Source: Globisporangium splendens (taxonomy: Eukaryota; Oomycota; Peronosporomycetes; Pythiales; Pythiaceae). Taken from it: a stretch of DNA of 64,000 nucleotides. Both the position numbers and the translations under genes were made by a program. The notes beneath the pieces were generated by a model that saw only the letters and a list, made by a program, of their open reading frames with translations, searched no databases and was not told where the DNA came from. The stretch spans positions 1,054,001-1,118,000 of the forward strand of contig VFIW01000004.1 in the NCBI GenBank assembly GCA_006386115.1. The letters are read 5' to 3'. This document shows positions 1 through 9,309 of this stretch, in pieces; position 1 is the first letter of the stretch, and the number at the start of each line of letters is the position of its first letter.

Positions 1-2
1 GG

Positions 3-1278
3 CAATTGGATCAAGATGCGCTCGATAAGGAAGCGAAGCTCTGGAAGCAAATGTTTGGTGTGGAGCAGAAAAGCAAACTGCAGTTGAAGCTTGATGGTCA
101 AGCGATCGGTAACGAGTCGACCCCAAAGACTGGACTCGATACGCCAAAGTACGGCAAAGAGGATCCAAAGAACGAACCTCATGTCGGAGGCAATACCTGG
201 GCTGGCGGCACTGGCGGATCCGATACAGCCGGTCTCGGTGGACGAGGTGGTCCATACCGACTTGATAAAGGACATCCAGTGCACCAAGTGTCCCAGGCAA
301 AGAAAGACGAAGTCTCTGCTGAAACGCGTGCCAAAGCGCGCGCGATGGCCGAAGAAGCGCTCGCAGCTAAACTAGAAGAAATTGACATGAGCGAACGTGA
401 GTGGAAGACGTACCAGTCGTACTTCGGCCGCGTGGAACGCGAGAGCGCGCAGCTGCGATCGATTCTGGACAACCTCGAGTCGTACGCGTAAGAACGGACG
501 TGGCTCAAGCACCAATCGAGCGGTGAACTGGACGATGCAAAGCTCGTCGATGGCGTCACGGGCGAGCGGCTCGTGTTTAAGAAACGTGGCGTGAGCGATT
601 CACCGTTCCAGTCCATGCATCAGACGAAACCCAAGCGTATGCTCTTCGTGATGGACGTGAGTGGCAGCATGTACCGCTTCAATGGCCAAGATCAACGTCT
701 CGAGCGCGTCTTGGAGACTTCGTTGATGATCATGGAGAGCTTTGCCGGGTTTGAGAACAAGTTCGACTACTGCATCATGGGCCACAGCGGCGATTCGCCC
801 GACATCCCGTTTGTCGATTTCGGGCACCCACCCGCGGATCGCAAGGAGCGTCTCAAGGTATGTATGCGTTGTTAGAAAGAGATCACACTTGCGTTAGGCT
901 GATACTTCTCTGTGTTTTCTTCTGCAGATTCTGCAAAAGATGGTGGCGCACACGCAGTACTGCAGCAGCGGCGACCACACGGTCGAGGCGATCGATCACG
1001 CCGTGAAGCGCATTGTCGAGGAAGACGGCGACGACTACTACGTGTTTGTCGTAAGTGACGCAAATCTTGAGCGTTACAATATCCACCCCAAGCGCATGAG
1101 CCAGAAGCTGATCGCAGACTCTCGCGTGAAAGCACACGCCATCTTCATCGCGTCGTTTGCAGGTGAAGCTGCGCGCATTCGACGCGATCTACCACAAGGG
1201 CGTGGCCACGTGTGCCTGGATACCGCGGAGTTGCCACTCACTTTCAAGAAGATCTTCACGTCTGCATTCGGGAACTAA
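3..1278 (+). pseudogene. VWA8: VWA8-type AAA+/VWA protein, C-terminal part, interrupted by an in-frame stop
   Basis: The reading frame is already open at the left edge, so this is the 3' end of a longer gene. Two coding blocks, 3-857 and 928-1278, are joined by a 70-bp GT-AG intron (858-927). The C-terminal block is a von Willebrand A domain with the MIDAS motif DVSGSMYRFNG, followed by GHSGD and SDANLERYGIHP-like segments that are characteristic of the mitochondrial/peroxisomal ATPase VWA8. A TAA at 489-491 interrupts the frame between DNLESYA and ERTWLKHQ, where animal VWA8 has a lysine. The frame continues cleanly on both sides, so the lesion is a single-codon nonsense change or a sequencing error, and would remove the VWA domain. 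Family call is firm; functional status is uncertain. Confidence 0.85.
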
Positions 1279-1980
1279 TGCTGATGTGTTCGCATCAACT
1301 TCGGAAAAAGGCAACTTGAGCATCATTCTTCATTCATAAAATAAAAGCTCTTTTCTATTGTGTGCAGTTGTTGTGTGCTATTTTGTGATCTGAAAGAGGA
1401 GAGTGCAGTGTTTGTGCTATCTCGTGGTATCATATTAGCGAGTGTTTGCGATCTATGCGCTTAGAGAGTACGAGCAGTACAACTTGTAACGCGCAACCTT
1501 CGTGCCACTTCCATAGATATTCGAGCAACATTGTAGCCTTTGAAGAGGGGGGTTAGATTTCTAGTTGTCTTCCCACACAGCGAGAGCTTTTGAATCGAGA
1601 GCGAAGAAGAAGCGAAGCAACAAGGTACGAAGCGCGAGGATTGTCTGTGAGTGTACGTGCGTATATGCGGGTGCATTTATATGCGTATATGCGGGTGCAT
1701 TTATATGCGCGCCAAGCGACCGCGGCGCACGGGCATGAAGCGTCGATAGAGCGAAATGGATGAGCAACCACGTGCTCTTCGTCACGGCGAGAGCCATTTA
1801 GCTGAGGGCTACGGCACTGGGTGAGCAGGCAGACCGTCCTGCTTGCTCTCGGCTCGTGCTCAGCGTCCAGTTCAACCGCCTCTTGACCTCGTTTACCTGT
1901 TTGTCTGTCCACTGTCTTATTATCTTTGTGTCCTTCTGCTATATTGTTGTGTTCTTTTGTCGGACAGTAATTGAGAAACC
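1279..1980. other. Intergenic spacer with a 24-bp tandem duplication
   Basis: No convincing coding region lies between the VWA8-like gene and the proteasome gene. The spacer includes a 24-bp unit present twice in perfect tandem at 1659-1706 (listed separately). The last 100 bp are T-rich and presumably hold the PSMA3 promoter. Confidence 0.6.
1659..1706. repeat. 24-bp perfect tandem duplication
   Basis: The unit GCGTATATGCGGGTGCATTT plus ATAT occurs at 1659-1682 and again at 1683-1706, followed by a partial third start (GCG). This is seen directly; no function is implied. Confidence 0.9.
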
Positions 1981-3182
1981 ATGAGCAGCACAGGAGCAGG
2001 CGTACGTTGCGTTGCCTGTTTAATTATCACGAACAGTGGAAAGCTGCTACTGCGCGTTGCGATAACTAATGAGGTTTCTCTTTTTTTCTCGTTTATATAT
2101 TTATATATCTATAGTACGATTTGTCGGCGGGTACGTTCTCCCCGGATGGACGCATTTTCCAGGTCGAGTACGCCAAGAAGGCCGTCGAAAACAGCGGGTG
2201 CGTTCCATAATTTTCGTTGTAGCCTTGCAAGGTGCTTAATGTGAAAACTGACAACATGTGCATTTGTTTTGTCTTGAAAGAACCGCGATCGGCATCAAGT
2301 GCACGGACGGCATCATCATGGGCGTCGAGAAGACGTTGCTCTCCAAGATGCTCGTCGCGGGCACCCACCGTCGCGTGTATGCCATTGACCGTCACGTTGG
2401 TTTGGTATGTGCTTATCATTATAGAAGCAGCAACAGCAATGTGTTGGTCCTAACAACTTGCTTTATCAATGTAGTCGATGGCAGGTCTTGTGGCCGATGG
2501 CCGTCAGCTCGTGAACCGCGCGCGTGAGGAAGCGCTGAGCTACAAGAAGAACTACGGCAGCGCGATCCCGCCGCACGTGCTCGCGGATCGCATGGGCCAG
2601 TACGTGCACTACTACACGCTGTACGGCTCGATCCGTCCATTCGGCACGTCGATCATGCTCGCCGGCTACGACGTCGACGAGAAGAAGCCAAGTCTGTACT
2701 GCGTTGAGCCATCTGGCGTCACCTACGTACGTAAATATGCGTCATATATGGGAACGTATGCTGGGTGTGCGTGTATTAACTAATCGTTGACCATTTTTTT
2801 ACGACATGCAGAGCTACCGTGGTTGCGCGATCGGCAAGGGTCAGCAGGCGGCCAAGACAGAGATTGAGAAGTACAAGCTCTTCGACATGACGTGCCGCGA
2901 AGCCATGAAATACGTCGCCAAGATGTGCGTGTGTGTATTGATTTCCTATAGATTGACACATCTTTATATACTGACGCTGTGCTCTTTGTACATGACATTA
3001 GTTTGCACACGCTGCATGACGAGGTGCGCCACCCGTTTGAGCTGGAGCTGAGCTGGATCTCGGAGGAGACCAAATGGCAGCACCACCTGGTGCCGGACAA
3101 TCTCCGCGACGAAGTGAACGAGTGGGCCATCCAGTCCATCAAGGAAGACGAGATGGACGACGACGACGAAGACGAGGATTAG
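1981..3182 (+). CDS. PSMA3: 20S proteasome subunit alpha type-3 (alpha-7)
   Basis: Six exons: 1981-2001, 2115-2197, 2281-2404, 2475-2726, 2812-2924, 3002-3182. All junctions are GT-AG and phases add up to 257 residues (human PSMA3 has 255). The N-terminus has the proteasome alpha signature [20 protein letters not shown] and is followed by [15 protein letters not shown], both typical of alpha-7. The C-terminus ends in an acidic tail ([11 protein letters not shown]), also typical of this subunit. It forms part of the alpha ring that gates the 20S core in cytosol and nucleus. The start is fixed by the 21-nt first exon MSSTGAG, which splices to the conserved YDLS. The first exon is very short but its donor GTACGT matches the other introns. 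Confidence 0.96.
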
Positions 3183-4269
3183 ATGCGGCGGCAAGATCAC
3201 AGAGAGGAGTATGGAGCTGAGAAGGAGAGAGTGCGTGAACACTCTCTTCTTGAATGTCTTCAACGTGCTATGAGTGTGAGAGATTGACTAGCCATCTAAT
3301 TACCAAATAACAAGAGAGGGGTTTAAGAAGAAGAAAAAAGACAAGCGAAGTCGAAATGCCATCTCGTATCATTTGACAAAGAGAAAAGCAAATATCCGCT
3401 TGTGAGCACGGGACTGAAACAAAGCAAAACAACAGGCAGCCTTATGAGCCGATCGCCCGCGACCACAGACTGTCAATCCATCCCAGACATCATTTGACTT
3501 GCAAAGAGAAGACGAAAAGGAGACAACTATGCGATCGAAACAAAGCAAACCAAACAGCAGCAACGTGATCCAGTTGTGGCAGTTCACTCGACTTCTGTAG
3601 ATCGTTCACGACTGCTGGCTCTATACAAACGAGACACAGTCTAATGACTCACTGCCCACGAAATTGCTCACAGAGCAATGCCCATTTTTGTGAGTGTGCT
3701 GCGTTTCCATGCGCGCGCCTGTCCGTCACGTCGTGTACGCAGACACTCGCAAGTCGCGACTCGTGAAAGGCTTCGGAGTGACGAGTCATTTAACCAGACG
3801 CATGCGCGTCCAGACTGTTGACTCATGCAACACCGTCAGTTCATCGCGAGAAGGATGGGAACACAGCGACGAAAAGATCGTCAACTCTGCACGATGATGG
3901 AAGAAGAAAATCAAATACGTTCTCAGTAATAATAAAAAAGTCTCACTCGCGACGACTACTCTGTCGTCCTATAAAATAAGCTCTTCTCAGCACACATCTC
4001 TCTTCCTTCTACTTCTTCCCACAAACTCAAACTTAAATATACCACACAATCATCACGCCGCGCGATCTCCCCATAATCTAATCACGCCATCAAAGTGCAA
4101 AGTCGTGTATCGCGCCACACAAGATGCCGCGTCCTTTTAAGACCAGCAGCATCGCCCATGAGCGCAGCCACACGGATCCATAGCCCCATCGGAGATGCCT
4201 GCATCTTGTCAGTGCCTTCTAAAGATACTGAGGCATTCGTCGTATAAAGAAAAACCAAACCGGCCGCGC
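3183..4269. other. Intergenic region, no gene recognised
   Basis: About 1.1 kb between the converging 3' ends of the proteasome gene and the Cys-rich gene. All frames are broken by frequent stops. AATAAA-like strings (about 3931 and 3971) may serve polyadenylation. No RNA gene or repeat was recognised. Confidence 0.5.
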
Positions 4270-4878
4270 TTAATGGCACGAGATCACATCGTCCATATAC
4301 TGGTGGCAGCTCTCGTAACTCTCCGTGTCGACCGTCGTCGACGTCTCGTACGTAGCCGACTCCACACTGTTATTTGTGTGTATCGGCTGCAGTTGATGCC
4401 GGCTGTTCATGCGATGCCGCAGCGCGTACATGCGTCGGTCCATCTCGCGGTACATAATCACGCTCCACTTGCACTCGCCCGAGCAGTAGCACTCGAGCTC
4501 GTCATCGGTGACCTGGAGCGAGAAGAACGACACGCCACAGTTGCTGCACACGAGCGGCAGTCCAGAGCCCGGGACGCTCGCTTCTGCTTTGTCGTCGGCA
4601 TGATAGTGAGAAGAATACCGCCGATCGCGACGATACGTGTCTTCATAGTCCGAACCGGCGGAGAGCGCGAGCGCTTCGAGATCCAAGAACGCGTCGTCCA
4701 GCGTCACGTCGCTGTCAAACGTGCTGCGCGACGTGGACGCCCACGACGACGGCGACGACGCCGCATCTTGCGGACTCGGCGGCGGTTCCTTGTCTTTGTC
4801 GTTATCAAGCGTCATTGCTGTCTCAATGCACCGCGGCTTGGTGAGCCGCAGCTGTCGTTGAATGCGCTCGGCAAACAT
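4270..4878 (-). CDS. Small Cys-rich protein, conserved-looking, function unknown
   Basis: Single exon, 202 residues from the ATG at 4878 (MFAERIQRQLRL). Further upstream in-frame codons exist but cross a GA microsatellite and low-complexity Ser/Leu sequence, so the 4878 start is preferred. An acidic/Ser-rich first half is followed by a compact Cys motif around residues 115-145: CSNCGVSFFSLQ, then ECYCSGECKW, giving a C-x2-C...C-x-C-x3-C arrangement that probably binds zinc. A charged helix (MYREMDRRMYALRHRM) follows. I do not recognise a named family. The zinc-site reading is inference from cysteine spacing. Confidence 0.7.
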   Translation of the reverse strand: MFAERIQRQLRLTKPRCIETAMTLDNDKDKEPPPSPQDAASSPSSWASTSRSTFDSDVTLDDAFLDLEALALSAGSDYEDTYRRDRRYSSHYHADDKAEASVPGSGLPLVCSNCGVSFFSLQVTDDELECYCSGECKWSVIMYREMDRRMYALRHRMNSRHQLQPIHTNNSVESATYETSTTVDTESYESCHQYMDDVISCH

Positions 4879-4918
4879 GGCAGACGGGGATTCACGCAGC
4901 GAACAGAGCAACAGCAGA

Positions 4919-4958
4919 AGAGAGAGAGAGAGAGAGAGAGAGTGAGAGTGAGAGAGAC
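4919..4958. repeat. GA microsatellite in the 5' flank of the Cys-rich gene
   Basis: An (AG)11-12 run followed by interrupted GAGA lies 41-80 bp upstream of the start codon, and reads CTCTCT on the gene's sense strand. Its position suggests the 5' UTR or core promoter. Confidence 0.85.
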
Positions 4959-7041
4959 TAATGGCAGTTGGATCGGGCGAATGGACGGACGGACAGTTTA
5001 AATAGTGAAAAGTGCCGCGGACCTCTCCGTGTCTCCTCGTTGCTGCAAATCCGTGAATGAGCAGTCTGGCACACCTGGCAACCCAGAACCAGAGAAGGGA
5101 ACCCTGCATGCAAATGAGGCGAGCGTCTCTTTTGTTTGTTTTCCCTCCATGTTTTATTTCCCTTTCTTCTTTTTTTTTGAAGCAGCCATACTGACCACAG
5201 GCATGTGGGCTTCCCACCCAAACAACGCTTCCAATTTCATTGCCACGTATGGGGGAGGGAAGGCGGGATGCGCCAGACAGCAGGCGGAATCGTAGGTACC
5301 AGCGTGCATGAGGGAGTGAGTGATCCTTCCCCGTGACAGTGAAAGGTCGCCAGGTTCCGCTTCTGAAGCGCTTTTTAATTGCGAGCGCACCAATCAGCGC
5401 GCAAATATCACCTCAGAGTCACGTATGTGAGAAGTGGCGCCAGCGCTGAAACGGCCAAACACCCACAGAAAAGACCCCCCCCCTTTTTTTCTGCGTGGGT
5501 TGATCCCTTGTATTAGAGGAAGCGACCCACTGCAGCTTGGAAGAAAAACAAACAAAAGGAAACGTTCGACGACCAGTGCGAGCGGTGGTGCGTGGCGACA
5601 ATAAGAGTGTGTGTCTGTTTGATTACGCTGTAATGGCTGCCTGCATTTCACCGTGCTCACAATCCGCAGGGATCATGGAGAGCTCCAACAAAAATTACGA
5701 CCACCACTCACATCGAAGAGCTCACTCGTGACGTTTTTGATGTGAGACTGCGTTTAGCATCGAGAGGTACCCCTTAGTGCTGAGATCTTGTGAAATACTA
5801 TATTCGCGATCAAGTCATACTTCATACCTTTTCCGGTGTAAATTTTCCTTTCAGTTTAAAATGGGTGTCACTGTTGGACACTGTAGCCACGCTTTCAGTG
5901 TGTTTATATCCTTCATAAAATAATAATCGTCAAAGTGATTTTGCTGGGAGGATTGAACGGTGACCTTTCACGAACGACCAAGAACCTCAAGTTGTAGAAA
6001 GCCGTTCATACGGTGCGAAGACTTGACAGCATGAATGTGGATCGTGACGCGCCGTCGCTGGCGATTTCACTGGTCCCCAAGCGTCAGCAAAGTGTGACAA
6101 GATCTCTAATGGTTGGTTGGCATGGGTACACTTTGGACGCACCCATTTGGCGCATGCAACGGCCAGTTAACTGCGGCATGCGCGTTTGGCTTAACACTTT
6201 CTGATACAATGGCTAACGCCTTTTTTGTTTGAGATCCTCAGGAGCGTTCTTACTGACCTCATGGGTTCAACAAAAAGAAGAAGAAAAACAGCCTGCATGG
6301 CCATGCATGAGCTCTTGGGCATGTCGCTCACTGCCTGCAGTGTGTGTTGCATATGCAGCTGTGATCGCTAGTTTGGGTTCTTCTTTGTAGTCGTTTTGGC
6401 AGGCCGGAAGTTCATGCAGCTTCAGCCTCCAATCTTTGCTGCTTTCCCGTCTGAACCACCATTGAAGATCGCAACATGAGAAGTGGCAGTTGAGACCCTT
6501 CGACTGCTGCTGTTACCGCTCTGGGAATGCCAGGCAAGGTCTGTGGATCTTCGTATTTTCAAATTGTTTTGAAACACACAGCACTATCCCTCTAGACAAC
6601 GTTGATGATTCTTTCTCGGCCAATGGACTTCCCACAGATATCCTAGGAGGGATCACCTGACAAATCTTGGCCACAAGCTCATGCGGCATCCCAACCCGCC
6701 TCGATGTGCATGTATACATTTGACGAACGAGTAAACACACCTGCCGTCCATACATTCACGATCCGTGCTCATCATCAACCTCTTTTAACTTGGAGAAACG
6801 AGCGCGACTCTTCACAGAGCATGACGAATTATTGCAGTCAAAGAAACACATTGTATTACTCTCTCCGCAATATTTATAAACTCATGCTCTTCTCACTACT
6901 GTCCTCGTCATTTTTATAAGCCCATTCTCCTCTTCATTTCGATATATCACTATACGCAGGTTTCCCCTTTTCCTTCTCTTCTCCAACATTCAGTATCAAA
7001 GGCGCTCTTGCCGACAGTATTCGCCAGTAGAGGGACGAAAG
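4959..7041. other. Long intergenic region, no gene recognised
   Basis: Together with the microsatellite this spans about 2.1 kb between two divergently oriented genes. Only short open frames without recognisable composition are present. There are homopolymer runs (C9/T7 near 5476-5491) and no terminal repeats that would point to a mobile element. Confidence 0.45.
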
Positions 7042-9090
7042 ATGGCAGATCATCCAGCAGAGCATGACACGCTCCTTCCGCTCGTGAATGGCGCACCAGC
7101 AGCGCCACAGCAGAATGCGCCTCCCATTGCCACTCCACCACCACCAGCCGCGAAGCCGCGGCTGCGCAGCTCGAACCTCACGCACGAGCAGAAGCGGCTG
7201 ATCTGCATCCACGCCAAGCAGAACCCCGCGATCACGCAGACGCAGCTGGGTCAGTGGGCCAAGGTGCGCTTCGCGCTCGCGACGACCCCATCGCAGTCGT
7301 CCATCTCGCACACGCTCAAGCGCAAGCACAACTTTGAGCACATGAAGAGCGAGGAGCTCGCGAGCAAGCGCATGCGCAGCGTCAAGTTCCCCGACCTCGA
7401 CATCGCGCTCGCCAACTGGTTCCTGTATTGCCAGGCGCGCCAGATCAAGGTCCAGGGCGACGAGATCAAGGCCAAGGCGCACCTGTTCTTCGAGATGATG
7501 GCGCTGTCATCCAGGAGGAGTGTGACGACGGCGCAGGACAGCAATGCGCCGCCGCAGTTCTCGAACGGATGGCTGCACTCGTTCCAGAGCCGCCACGGGT
7601 TCTCGCGCTCGCCCAACACACAGGGCAGCATAGAGCTGCCAGTGATCACGACGCGCAGCGAGTTCCAGACCGCGATCGAGGGGATCGCGCCATGGGATAT
7701 CTATTGGATGGACGAGACCAGTCTGTTCTATTCGATGAGCCCAGACGAAATGGAGACGATTGGGTCCGAGTACAACAGTTACGGCCAAGTATATGGCGCC
7801 AAGCGCATGACGATCGCGTTCTGCACCAATGCAGACGCGAGCGACATGCCCGATCCGTTTTTCGTGTGCACGGAGCCGCCGGTTCCAGCGGCAACGGCTG
7901 TCAGTATGGGCTTCCAGTACGCGTACAACAAGAACGCGTGGCTGTCGCCGACCGTGTTCCGTGAATGGCTCTTGGCGCTCGATTGGCGCATGCACGAGGA
8001 AAACCGCCACATTGTGCTCTTCTTGGACGCGTACACGTCGCACCAGGTGAAGAAGATGATGCTCAAGAACGTCTCGGTTCGCTTTGTCGTGGCACCGCCT
8101 TCTCATTATCCCACCAACGGCAGCAATAGTGAATCGCTGTTCTCGTCTATCGAGAACGCGGTCTTCTCTGCCGTGAAGTTGCGATATCGACTCGTGTTTC
8201 TGAGCCACGTGCTTGATCGACGAGACCACCAGCAAGACGATATGAACTACGGTGCGACTCCATTGGAAGCGATTCAATGGGTCCTGCGCTGCTGGCGGCA
8301 GCTCCCAAAGGTAATTATCACACAGAGTTTCGCCGAGATGGGAGTATTCATGGCCTCGTCCACACACGACAGCACTGCGTTTGTGTCTGTGGACCCGCAA
8401 GTCGAAGAGAAGAAGATCGAGGCGCAGATCCTTGTGTTGCTGAAGCGGACCAAGTTCTCAAAGTTGCCAAGCGAATTCGTGAATCCTACCGCTGAGCGCG
8501 TATGTGACGACGTTGAGCTTACAGACCAGGATTTTGTCGACACTGCGGTGAACGCCATGCTGGTGGGAAATGTGCCTGGAAGTGACGTGACTGGCGAAGT
8601 TTCTCGAAAAGCGGCACGAGCTCGAGCCACAAAAAAGGTCGAGACTTCCGGTAGTCCTAATAGTAGTAGCATCCCACAAAATGGAGGTGCAGTACTACCA
8701 AATGATCGCCCACAAGTGATGGTTTCGCTACGAGCCACGAAGACGCCACTCGACCGCTCGCTCTTGCAACAACCTCGAGAGGATGATCCGCAGAGCGTTG
8801 CTGCGAGCGCTGCGACGTCCGACGAAGAATGGCAAGCGTGGACAGCGAGCCAAAGTCGTTCAAAGACTAGTGACGATGTCCAGGCACTGCAACGCGTGAT
8901 TCGCCTCGCGACCGAGATGAGTGCCGAACCGTCGACGATCTTGGACTTGAACCGCATGCTGTTCGATGTCACGCAGACACAAGCGCTCAGCGGGACGCTG
9001 CAGCAGGATCTCTCGAAGGACGAGACGGTCTTGCAGTCCACTGGGGTGTGTCGGTTCACATTCGCGACGCCAACCAAGCATGCCATCTAA
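7042..9090 (+). CDS. pogo/Tigger-like DDE transposase-derived protein (CENP-B type)
   Basis: Intact single exon, 682 residues. Residues about 45-95 (LTHEQKRLICIHAKQNPAIT, then a Ser/Thr recognition helix and TLKRK) read as a CENP-B N-terminal helix-turn-helix. Residues about 110-175 (FPDLDIALANWFLYCQARQ ... FSNGWLHSFQSRHGF) read as a Tc5/CENP-B second HTH. A DDE_1-like core follows, with Asp224 in YWMDETSLFYSM and Asp329 in VLFLDAYTSH. The usual third motif (LQP-L-D) is not conserved: the region reads SNSESLFSSIENAVF, so the third acidic residue may be Glu364 or Glu371. The C-terminal 250 residues are low-complexity. No terminal inverted repeats or TA duplication were recognised around the gene. 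It may be a domesticated transposase or an immobile remnant. Confidence 0.75.
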   Translation: MADHPAEHDTLLPLVNGAPAAPQQNAPPIATPPPPAAKPRLRSSNLTHEQKRLICIHAKQNPAITQTQLGQWAKVRFALATTPSQSSISHTLKRKHNFEHMKSEELASKRMRSVKFPDLDIALANWFLYCQARQIKVQGDEIKAKAHLFFEMMALSSRRSVTTAQDSNAPPQFSNGWLHSFQSRHGFSRSPNTQGSIELPVITTRSEFQTAIEGIAPWDIYWMDETSLFYSMSPDEMETIGSEYNSYGQVYGAKRMTIAFCTNADASDMPDPFFVCTEPPVPAATAVSMGFQYAYNKNAWLSPTVFREWLLALDWRMHEENRHIVLFLDAYTSHQVKKMMLKNVSVRFVVAPPSHYPTNGSNSESLFSSIENAVFSAVKLRYRLVFLSHVLDRRDHQQDDMNYGATPLEAIQWVLRCWRQLPKVIITQSFAEMGVFMASSTHDSTAFVSVDPQVEEKKIEAQILVLLKRTKFSKLPSEFVNPTAERVCDDVELTDQDFVDTAVNAMLVGNVPGSDVTGEVSRKAARARATKKVETSGSPNSSSIPQNGGAVLPNDRPQVMVSLRATKTPLDRSLLQQPREDDPQSVAASAATSDEEWQAWTASQSRSKTSDDVQALQRVIRLATEMSAEPSTILDLNRMLFDVTQTQALSGTLQQDLSKDETVLQSTGVCRFTFATPTKHAI

Positions 9091-9309
9091 TGAGGGTTTG
9101 TCTTTGATGTTTACGTGTCTGTTTTGAGGTTTGCCCTTGTGAAAAAAGTTATCTAATGTATGCTCGGAAAGCGCCTTCATCCTTGTGCTCTACACACTGA
9201 AGCTTACCTGAGTTTGCTGTTCTATGCGAGATTCTTCACAAGTGTCGCGATTGCCGTCTCTACAAGGTGGACACGTTCATGCATTACGTGTTTCGCACAA
9301 GCCACAGCC

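Noticed and set aside
4195..5001. 268-codon plus-strand open frame antisense to the Cys-rich gene
   Set aside because: Arg/His-rich translation with no motif, opposite a better gene with a coherent Cys motif; a composition artefact.
4879..7041. Possible tRNA or other small RNA genes in the long spacer, e.g. GGTTCAA-like strings
   Set aside because: No cloverleaf could be formed around any of them by eye.
7507..8400. 297-codon minus-strand frame opposite the transposase-derived gene
   Set aside because: His/Arg-rich shadow of a clean 682-codon sense frame with two DNA-binding modules.
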